A stretch of DNA of 64,000 bases from Diaphorobacter ruginosibacter (GTDB lineage: Bacteria; Pseudomonadota; Gammaproteobacteria; Burkholderiales; Burkholderiaceae_C): the NCBI RefSeq assembly GCF_014395975.1, contig NZ_CP060714.1:806001-870000 (forward strand), in the 5' to 3' direction. Shown here in pieces: positions 51,872 through 64,000 of this stretch. The notes under the pieces are model-generated. The model saw only the letters and a program-made list of their open reading frames with translations, made no database searches and was not told the origin of the DNA. The translations under genes were made by a program, and so were the position numbers. Every line of letters begins with the position of its first letter. The stretch's first letter is position 1.

Positions 51872-53374
51872 TCACTTCATGGTGATGGTGGTGTTCACGC
51901 CGTCCGCGCGGCTGCCTTCCTCGTACCAGCGAGCCGTCACGGTCTTGGTCTGGGTCCAGAACTGCACCGCCTGCTTGCCGTTGGGGCCCAGGTCGCCAAG
52001 CTTGGAGGCGCGTGAGCCCGTGAAGCTGAAGTAGGCGACCGGCACGGGGATCGGCACGTTGATGCCCACCTGTCCCACGTTGATGTCGTGCTGGTACTTG
52101 CGTGCCGCCCAGCCGCTCGAGGTGAAGATCGACGTGCCGTTGCCGTTCGGATTGCGGTTGATGAAGGCAATGGCCTCGTCCAGTGTGTCCACGCAGACGA
52201 CGTTCAGCACAGGGCCGAAGATCTCCTGCTGGTAGATGTCCATCTGGTCGGTCACTTCCGAGAACACGGTCGGGCCGACGAAGTTGCCGCTCTCATATCC
52301 CTTGACCACGCAGTCGCGGCCGTCGAGCAGCAGCTTGGCGCCTTGGGCGACACCTGCATCGATCAGGCCGAGCACGCGCTGCTTGGCCTTGGGGTTGACC
52401 AGCGGGCCCAGGTCGGCGCCTCGATCGGTGCCCGGGCCGACCTTCATGGCGCTGGACTTTTCGACGAGTTCCGGCAGCCATTCCCTGGCCGCGCCGACGA
52501 ACACCGCCACCGAATTGGCCATGCAGCGCTGGCCCGCCGCGCCGAATGCCGAGCCCAGGAGGTTGTTGAGTGCATGCTCCTTGGGGGCGTCGGGCATGAC
52601 CACGCAGTGGTTCTTCGCGCCCATCATGGATTGCACGCGCTTGCCTGCATCGGATGCGCGGCGGTAGATGTGCGTGCCGACATGCGTGGAGCCGATGAAG
52701 GACAGAGCCTTGATGTCGGGGTGATCGCAGATCATGTCGGCGACTTCGGCACCGCCGTGCACCACGTTGAGCACGCCGGGCGGAACACCCGCTTCGTGGG
52801 CGAGTTCGACAAGGCGCATCGTCGAGCTCGGGTCCTGTTCCGAGGGCTTCAGGATGAAGGTGTTGCCGCAGGCGATCGCCATGGGGAACATGAAGCAGGG
52901 CAGCATCACCGGGAAGTTGAAGGCGGTAATGCCTGCGCCCACGCCGATCGGCTGCAGCAGGTTGTAGACGTCCACGCCCGTGGCCACGTTCTCGCCGATT
53001 TCTCCGAGCTGCAGCGTGGTGATCGAGCATGCATGCTCCACCACTTCAAGGCCGCGGCCGACCTCGCCCTCCGCATCGGGCAGCGTCTTGCCGTGCTCGC
53101 GTGTGATGAGTTCGGCGAGCTCCGCCGTGTTCTCGCGGATCAGGTGCTGCAGCTTGAGCATCACGCGCATGCGTGCGGAAAGCGATGTCTCGCGCCAGGT
53201 CTGGAAGGCCTCGAGTGCGTTGGAGACGGCAAGGTCGACCTCCTCGCGGGTTGCGAACGGCACGCGCGCGACCACTTCCTGCGTGGCCGGATTGGTGACG
53301 TCGCGCCACTGTGTGCTCTTGCTCGGATAGGGCTTGCCGTTGATGAAATGGTGGATGGTGGTGGGTGTGCTCAT
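51872..53374 (-). CDS. mmsA: CoA-acylating methylmalonate-semialdehyde dehydrogenase
   Basis: MmsA oxidises methylmalonate or malonate semialdehyde to propionyl- or acetyl-CoA in valine, thymine or beta-alanine breakdown. The 500-residue protein has the ALDH fold with AFNFPVMLPCFMFPMAIACG, FILKPSEQDPSS (NAD site) and nucleophile C284 in FGAAGQRCMANS. GPLVNPKAKQRV and VPIPVPVAYFSFTGSRAS are typical of MmsA. The longer frame upstream is shadow; ATG 53374 starts MSTPTTIHHFINGK. It lies 41 bp downstream of the solute-binding protein, so they may be one operon. Confidence 0.93.
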   Translation of the reverse strand: MSTPTTIHHFINGKPYPSKSTQWRDVTNPATQEVVARVPFATREEVDLAVSNALEAFQTWRETSLSARMRVMLKLQHLIRENTAELAELITREHGKTLPDAEGEVGRGLEVVEHACSITTLQLGEIGENVATGVDVYNLLQPIGVGAGITAFNFPVMLPCFMFPMAIACGNTFILKPSEQDPSSTMRLVELAHEAGVPPGVLNVVHGGAEVADMICDHPDIKALSFIGSTHVGTHIYRRASDAGKRVQSMMGAKNHCVVMPDAPKEHALNNLLGSAFGAAGQRCMANSVAVFVGAAREWLPELVEKSSAMKVGPGTDRGADLGPLVNPKAKQRVLGLIDAGVAQGAKLLLDGRDCVVKGYESGNFVGPTVFSEVTDQMDIYQQEIFGPVLNVVCVDTLDEAIAFINRNPNGNGTSIFTSSGWAARKYQHDINVGQVGINVPIPVPVAYFSFTGSRASKLGDLGPNGKQAVQFWTQTKTVTARWYEEGSRADGVNTTITMK

Positions 53375-53415
53375 GGATTTCTGTCTCGGGTTGCGTTGCA
53401 GGACGGGGAGTTCGC

Positions 53416-54630
53416 TCACTTCTTCACCAGCGGGCAGGCTGACTGGGCGAGCGGCTTGAAGGCGATCTGGGCGGGAATGGTGCTCACGGTCTTGTAGTAG
53501 TCCCATGCGCCCCTGGATTCGGCGGGGGTCTTCACCTGGAACAGGTACATGTCATGGATCACGCGGCCGTCGGGACGGATGCTGGCGTTGCGCATCACCG
53601 GGTCTTCGATGGGCAGCTCGCGCATCTTCTGGGCGACGGCTTTCCAGTCATCGGTCTTCGCGGCGGCCACGGCCTTCAGGTAGTGGCGCACGCTCGAATA
53701 CACGCCGGCCTGCACCATGGTGGGCTTGAAGCCCTTGTGCAGCTTCTCGAAGCCCGAGGCGAACGCGCGCGTCCTGTCGTCCATGTCCCAGTAGAAACCT
53801 TCCGAGAACATCAGGCCCTGGGCCTGCTTGAGGCCCAGCGAATGCACGTCGGTGAGAAACATCAGCAGCGAGGCGATCTTTTGCGAACCATTGCCCGTGA
53901 TGCCGAATTCGCGCGCTGCCTTGATCGCGTTGACCGTGTCCTGCGCGCCGTTGGCCAGGCCGATGACCTGCGCCTTCGAGCTTTGCGCCTGCATGATGAA
54001 TGACGAGAAATCGCTGGCGTTCAGCGGATGGCGCACTCCGCCGACCACGTTGCCTCCGTAGGACTTGATGATGTCCGACGCGTCCTTTTCGAGCGAGTGC
54101 CCGAATGCATAGTCCACCGTCACGAAGAACCAGCTCTTCTGGCCGGCGCGTGTGAGCGCGGCAGCGGCGCCGGAGGCCGAGGAGTAGGTGTCGAACATCC
54201 AGTGGAAGCCGTTCTCGGCGCAGTCCTCGTCGGTCAGGCGCGTGGTGGCCGGGCCGCTGTACATGGCAATGCCGCCCTTTTCCTTGATCAGCTTCTGGAT
54301 CGCCAGTGCGCCAGCCGAGTTGGTCAGGTCGGCCATCGCATCGACCTTGTCGCGATCCAGCCATTCGCGGGCCTTGGTGGCCGCGATGTCGGCCTTGTTC
54401 TGGTGATCGGCGCTGACCACCTCGATCTTCATGCCCTTGCACTCGGCCTTCAGGCATTCGTCGACGGCCATGCGGGCCGCGACCACCGAGCCCGCGCCGC
54501 CCATGCCGGAGTAGGGGCCGGCCATGTCGGTAAGCACACCGATCTTGACCACACCATCGGAAATCTGTGCCTGCACGCCCAGGCACAACGTCAGGGCCGA
54601 AAGCGCTACCGCGCTGCGAACTGCTTTCAT
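53416..54630 (-). CDS. ABC transporter substrate-binding protein, branched-chain amino acid type
   Basis: The 404-residue periplasmic protein has a signal peptide (MKAVRSAVALSALTLCLGVQA) and begins its mature part with QISDGVVKIGVLTDMAGPYS, the start of type I periplasmic-binding folds of the LivK/peripla_BP_6 group. Four Cys residues include DECLKAECKGMK and ACPLVKK at the end. AAGGAG precedes ATG 54630. No permease or ATPase genes lie beside it, so it is an orphan binding protein like many in Comamonadaceae. With mmsA behind it and LysR divergent, uptake of a branched-chain or carboxylic acid substrate is plausible. Confidence 0.88.
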   Translation of the reverse strand: MKAVRSAVALSALTLCLGVQAQISDGVVKIGVLTDMAGPYSGMGGAGSVVAARMAVDECLKAECKGMKIEVVSADHQNKADIAATKAREWLDRDKVDAMADLTNSAGALAIQKLIKEKGGIAMYSGPATTRLTDEDCAENGFHWMFDTYSSASGAAAALTRAGQKSWFFVTVDYAFGHSLEKDASDIIKSYGGNVVGGVRHPLNASDFSSFIMQAQSSKAQVIGLANGAQDTVNAIKAAREFGITGNGSQKIASLLMFLTDVHSLGLKQAQGLMFSEGFYWDMDDRTRAFASGFEKLHKGFKPTMVQAGVYSSVRHYLKAVAAAKTDDWKAVAQKMRELPIEDPVMRNASIRPDGRVIHDMYLFQVKTPAESRGAWDYYKTVSTIPAQIAFKPLAQSACPLVKK

Positions 54631-54749
54631 GTCTGTCTCCTTGTGAATCACTTCTTATGAATGAACCGGGCGGCGGGTCTTCGCCGCGCCTTCGGGCACT
54701 CTATCCCAGCACAAATGCAAACGGATTCGGTGTTTTGGCATATGCTTAA

Positions 54750-54761
54750 TGCAAATTTGCA
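54750..54761. promoter_or_regulatory. 12-bp perfect palindrome, candidate LysR operator
   Basis: TGCAAATTTGCA lies between the divergent solute-binding-protein and LysR genes, 23 bp before the favoured LysR start. A second palindrome, GCATATGC, is at 54738-54745. LysR regulators bind such T-N11-A type dyads in divergent promoters; the link is by position. Confidence 0.4.
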
Positions 54762-54783
54762 CCACTTGAGGATCGGATTCCCC

Positions 54784-55713
54784 TTGGCCATCGACACCAT
54801 CAACTGGGACAACCTGCGGCTGTTCCTGGCCGTGGCGCGCGCCCAGTCGGCACAGGAGGCCGCACGGCGGCTCGTCATCGACCATTCGACCATCACGCGC
54901 AGGCTCCACAGGCTGGAGAAGGAACTGGGCGCACGGCTCTTCGAGCGCACCCCGGCCGGGCATGTGCTCACCACGGCGGGCCATCGGCTGCTTGAGCACG
55001 TGGAGCGCATGGAGAGCACCATGGTGTCGGTGGGCGAGGATATCGGCGGGGAAAGCCATTCGCTGACCGGGCAGGTGCGACTGGGGGCGACCGAGGGCTT
55101 CGGCAGCTTCTTCCTCGCCCCGCACCTGAGCCACTTCTGCGATCGCCATCCGGCGATCGAGGTGGAACTGCTGATCGTGCCTCGCTTCATCAACCTTTCG
55201 CAGCGCGAGGCGGACCTGGCGGTCAACATCGAGCGGCCGCAGAACATCGGGCAGGTCTGCAGCAAGCTCACCGACTACCGGTTGCAGCTCTATGCGAGCG
55301 CGGCCTATCTGGAGCGCCATGAGCCCATCCGGAAGGTGGGCGACCTGCTGGCCCACCGCTTCTTCGGCTATGTGGAGGAACTGGTGTTCAGCCCGGAGCT
55401 GCGTTACCTGTCGTCGATCGTCGCGGATGCGCTCACGCCGCTGCGCAGTACCAGCGTGGTGGCGCAGTTCAATGCCGTGCGCGAGGGGCGTGGCATGGCG
55501 GTCCTGCCGTGCTTCATGGCGGCTCCGTGCGGCGACCTGGTACCGGTGCTGGGCAACGAGATCAGCCTCACGCGCACCTTCTGGATCGCGGCGCCCGGTG
55601 ACATTCGAGAGCGTGCCCGCGTGCGCGCGCTCTGGGACTTCCTGCGAGAGGCGGTGGAGTGCAATCAACCCTTTCTGCGCGGGGAGACCCGCCATTGGCG
55701 GAGCGTGGACTGA
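54784..55713 (+). CDS. LysR family transcriptional regulator
   Basis: The 309-residue protein (from TTG 54784) has the N-terminal winged helix DNLRLFLAVARAQSAQEAAR and LVIDHSTITRRLHRLEKELG, then an effector domain from about 95 (GQVRLGATEGFGSFFLAPHL). The open frame extends to 54661, with ATGs at 54715 and 54742, but that part holds the palindromes and is not helix-turn-helix-like; TTG 54784 has GAGGA 12-16 bases upstream. Homologues of this group start close to the NWDNLR segment. It is divergent from the solute-binding protein and probably controls it and mmsA. Confidence 0.82.
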   Translation: MAIDTINWDNLRLFLAVARAQSAQEAARRLVIDHSTITRRLHRLEKELGARLFERTPAGHVLTTAGHRLLEHVERMESTMVSVGEDIGGESHSLTGQVRLGATEGFGSFFLAPHLSHFCDRHPAIEVELLIVPRFINLSQREADLAVNIERPQNIGQVCSKLTDYRLQLYASAAYLERHEPIRKVGDLLAHRFFGYVEELVFSPELRYLSSIVADALTPLRSTSVVAQFNAVREGRGMAVLPCFMAAPCGDLVPVLGNEISLTRTFWIAAPGDIRERARVRALWDFLREAVECNQPFLRGETRHWRSVD

Positions 55714-55797
55714 AGGGCTAAGGTCCCGCGTCCCCCGAGGACTATCATCTGCGGGCCGTCTTTCATTTGTATTTCATGTTTCCCCAAGCGCTCTTCC

Positions 55798-56496
55798 ATG
55801 GCCCGTCTTCCCCGTCTCACGCTCCCCGGCTATCCGCACCATGTGATCCAGCGGGGCAATAACCGTCAGCCGATCTTCTTCGATGCGGCCGATCGCGAAA
55901 TGATGTGGGGCCTGCTGTGCGAATACGCGCGTGAGCATCAGGTGTCGGTGCATGCCTATGTGCTCATGGACAACCATTTCCATCTGCTTGCCACGCCGCA
56001 GATGGAGCGCGGGCTCACGCTGCTCATGCAGGCGGTGGGGCGGCGCTATGTGCGCTACTTCAACCAGCGCCATGGCCGCTCGGGCACCCTGTGGGAGGGG
56101 CGCTATCGCAACACGCTGGTGCAAGCCGACCGCTACCTGCTGCCGTGCATGGTGTACCTGGATCTGAACCCGGTGCGCGATGGCCTGTGCACCGACCCCG
56201 CCGACTTCCGCTGGTCCAGCCACGGCCACTACATCGGCCTGCGCTCGGACCGGCTGATCACCCCGCATCCCCTGTACTGGGGGCTGGGGAACACGCCCTT
56301 TGCGCGCGACGAGGCCTATGCCGCGCTGGTACGGCAGGGTATCAGCCACCGTGAGCAGATGGCCATCACCGACAGTGCCCTCAATGGCTGGGCATTGGGC
56401 GATGCAGACTTTCTGGCGTCTTTGCAACAGTCCACGCCACGCAGGGTGGCGAAAGCGCGTGCCGGGCGGCCGTCACTGGCCAAGACGTCAACCTGA
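55798..56496 (+). CDS. REP-associated tyrosine transposase (RayT, Y1_Tnp family)
   Basis: RayT proteins are single-copy relatives of IS200/IS605 transposases linked to dispersed palindromic repeats. The 232-residue protein has the HUH pair in VLMDNHFHLLATP (H60, H62) and the catalytic Tyr region YLDLNPVRDGL (Y120 or a neighbour). RSGTLWEGRYRNTLV is typical of this family. ATG 55798 is the start. No inverted terminal repeats of a classic IS were seen. The 3' flank is AT-rich and has the GTTCTGACCCTAATT motif (about 56595-56609). Next to it is the gltB promoter. Confidence 0.88.
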   Translation: MARLPRLTLPGYPHHVIQRGNNRQPIFFDAADREMMWGLLCEYAREHQVSVHAYVLMDNHFHLLATPQMERGLTLLMQAVGRRYVRYFNQRHGRSGTLWEGRYRNTLVQADRYLLPCMVYLDLNPVRDGLCTDPADFRWSSHGHYIGLRSDRLITPHPLYWGLGNTPFARDEAYAALVRQGISHREQMAITDSALNGWALGDADFLASLQQSTPRRVAKARAGRPSLAKTST

Positions 56497-56615
56497 AAAT
56501 GGCGGCCATGGCTTTGATCTGTAAAGGATTTTTGCTTCCTTTTTTAATATGTCCCTAATTTTAATGCACCAAAAAAGTGAATTTTAATTTCGTGTTCTGA
56601 CCCTAATTAAAAGAC
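56497..56615. repeat. AT-rich 3' flank of RayT with short direct repeats
   Basis: The sequence is far richer in A/T than its surroundings. It contains CCCTAATT twice, at about 56555 and 56602 (TGTCCCTAATTTTAAT and TGACCCTAATTAAAAG). GAATTTTAATT lies between them, and a half-site like that of NtrC (GCACCA) is at about 56567. Flanks resembling TTAGGGTCAGA are known beside RayT-like genes in other proteobacteria (from memory). Nothing coding was seen. Confidence 0.4.
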
Positions 56616-56644
56616 TTGGCGTTAGTGTTGCGTTGCACTAATCT
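56616..56644 (+). promoter_or_regulatory. sigma70-like promoter of gltBD
   Basis: TTGGCG (56616-56621), exactly 17 bases, TAATCT (56639-56644). The expected start site is about 27 bases before the gltB ATG at 56678. It starts 7 bp after the last CCCTAATT motif, so the RayT element borders the promoter directly. Confidence 0.5.
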
Positions 56645-56677
56645 TGCGTTCCCTGCGAAAAATTGAGGAATAGCGCC

Positions 56678-61414
<4,737 letters not shown>

Positions 61415-61479
61415 TCGCTGCAGCGAAGGCACTTCTTTTCGTTCCGCACCACATTCATAAATTCAAGGACACCACGATC

Positions 61480-62958
<1,479 letters not shown>

Positions 62959-62984
62959 TTCTCCGGCCTGATCCAGGCTGCAAG

Positions 62985-63018
62985 AACGCCCACTACCTTG
63001 AGCGGTGTGGGCGTTTTT
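62985..63018 (+). terminator. intrinsic terminator of gltBD
   Basis: 9-bp stem AACGCCCAC / GTGGGCGTT with a 13-base loop and TTTTT. It starts 27 bp after the gltD stop. The rest of the gap to 63178 shows nothing recognisable. Confidence 0.88.
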
Positions 63019-63178
63019 CTTCCTTGTTTGAGGGCAGAGGCAACAAAAAACCACCCCCTAAGAACTAATGCCATTCAGATAACCCCAAGCGACACTGAAG
63101 GCAGGTAAAAAAGACCACGTATTGCCCCTGGCCGGCAGATCGCACGAAGGCGGAGTGCGCGGCGAGGTGCCCTGCCAA

Positions 63179-64000
63179 TCACTCGCCGCCAAAGGCTTCG
63201 TCGAGCTTCTGATACTTGTCGATACCCACGATCTTCACGAAATCGGCATAGGCCATCATGCGCCCGGCGTCCGCCTGTGTGCTGCCTGATTGCCTGAGGT
63301 TCTGCAACACCTCCAGCGAGGTCCTGGCCGTGGCGAACAACGTGCTGACGGCGTACAGCACCACCGAGAATCCCATATCGCGCAGCACGTCGGCATGCAG
63401 CGCCGTGGTCTCGTTGCCTTCGACAATCGAGATCACCTTGCGGCCATCGAGGCGTGAGGCGATCTGCTCGGCTTGCGCAATGGTCTTCACGCCATCGACG
63501 AATGCCAGGTCGACGCCCGCATCCTGGTAGGCCTTGGCCCGATCGATCGCGGCGTCGATGCCATCCACGCCCAATGCATCCGTGCGGCCGATGATCTGCA
63601 GCGCGTGCGAGCCGCGGCAATGGATGGCGGCCTTCAGCCGCTTGATGCTTTCCCCCACGCTCATGAGCCGGATGCCCGCCATCTGCCCGCAGCGCTTTGG
63701 AGCCACCTGGTCTTCGAGGTGGATCGCCGCCACGCCCGACATCGCATACTCATGCACCGTACGCTCGATGTTGCTGATGCCGCCGTAGCCCGCGTCCGCG
63801 TCGGCAATGACCGGAACGTTCGTGGCGCGGACCATGTTGCGTGCCTGCGAGAGCATTTCGCTTTGCGTCATGAGGCCGATGTCCGGCGCTCCCAGCAGGC
63901 TTGCGGTCGCGCCGAAGCCTGTCATGTAGATCGCGTTGAACCCCGCATGCTCGACGAGGCGCGCGGTCAGTACGTCGGGCGCGCCCGGGGCCTGCAGCAT
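63179..64000 (-). CDS. isocitrate lyase/PEP mutase family protein (5' end outside window)
   Basis: The visible 273 residues form the TIM-barrel of the isocitrate lyase/PEP mutase superfamily. APGAPDVLTARLVEHAGFNA and YMTGFGATASLLG mark the N-terminal part, PVIADADAGYGG is the metal-binding Asp pair, HLEDQVAPKRCGQMAG is the active-site loop with Cys, and LQIIGRTDA follows. The last in-frame ATG coincides with the window edge, and relatives have about 10-15 more residues before the APGAPD segment, so the true start lies beyond 64000. Candidate activities are 2-methylisocitrate lyase-like, oxaloacetate decarboxylase or carboxyPEP mutase-like; the sequence does not decide. Confidence 0.82.
   Translation of the reverse strand: MLQAPGAPDVLTARLVEHAGFNAIYMTGFGATASLLGAPDIGLMTQSEMLSQARNMVRATNVPVIADADAGYGGISNIERTVHEYAMSGVAAIHLEDQVAPKRCGQMAGIRLMSVGESIKRLKAAIHCRGSHALQIIGRTDALGVDGIDAAIDRAKAYQDAGVDLAFVDGVKTIAQAEQIASRLDGRKVISIVEGNETTALHADVLRDMGFSVVLYAVSTLFATARTSLEVLQNLRQSGSTQADAGRMMAYADFVKIVGIDKYQKLDEAFGGE

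Noticed and set aside
56560..56590. NtrC binding site upstream of gltB
   Set aside because: Only the GCACCA half is present; the matching TGGTGC half is missing.

Overview
The window looks like a chromosomal segment of a betaproteobacterium of the order Burkholderiales, most likely family Comamonadaceae. The reasons are the gene set and its order (pilMNOPQ next to aroB and dgt, metK divergent from two LpxL-type acyltransferases, yihA/cytochrome c4/resB/ccsB, msrPQ, gltBD, an NrtR-controlled NAD salvage operon), the overall GC-rich coding, and family-level protein similarity. This is recognition by eye; no database search was run.

1-20 kb is a surface-polysaccharide region of mosaic composition. 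AT-rich genes (1-4.2 kb: the tail of a SAM methyltransferase, a GT4 glycosyltransferase, a frameshifted GT4, an FkbM methyltransferase) are followed by a GC-rich GDP-D-rhamnose module (gmd, rmd, GT4). A convergent, AT-rich, tightly overlapped seven-gene operon follows (14.4 down to 7.5 kb): large membrane protein, polyprenyl-phosphate-type GT2, small membrane protein, GMC flavoprotein, SDR epimerase, methyltransferase, GtrA. Next come a GT4-GT2 fusion, a GT-C/TPR membrane protein and another GT-C-like membrane protein (14.6-19.9 kb).

20-25.9 kb holds a complete pyridine-nucleotide salvage operon (pncA-pncB-nadE-nadM/Nudix), divergent from its presumed repressor nrtR. An inverted-repeat operator candidate overlaps a sigma70-like promoter. 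26-31 kb carries a DUF1328 peptide, metK (with a duplicated, synonymously diverged copy of its last codons downstream), two lipid A acyltransferases, the GTPase yihA and cytochrome c4. 31-36.4 kb holds the System II cytochrome c maturation pair resB/ccsB and the periplasmic methionine sulfoxide reductase msrPQ. 36.5-38.3 kb has a diiron beta-lactamase-fold protein, lptM and cyaY (12 bp apart, divergent) and a structured non-coding stretch.

38.3-51.8 kb carries PBP1A, divergent from the type IV pilus assembly operon pilMNOPQ. An Ig-like lipoprotein sits behind pilQ, where aroK is expected, followed by aroB, dgt, a DUF1415 protein and a methyltransferase. 51.8-55.7 kb has a methylmalonate-semialdehyde dehydrogenase and an amino-acid-type ABC solute-binding protein, divergent from a LysR regulator. 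55.8-63 kb has a solo RayT-type transposase, then the glutamate synthase genes gltB and gltD. The window ends inside an isocitrate lyase/PEP mutase family gene.

No tRNA, rRNA, CRISPR array or prophage was seen. The most unusual observations are the expanded Gtr-like operon with a flavoprotein/SDR pair, the metK 3' scar, the Ig-like lipoprotein in the aroK slot, and the G-tract frameshift in the O-antigen region.
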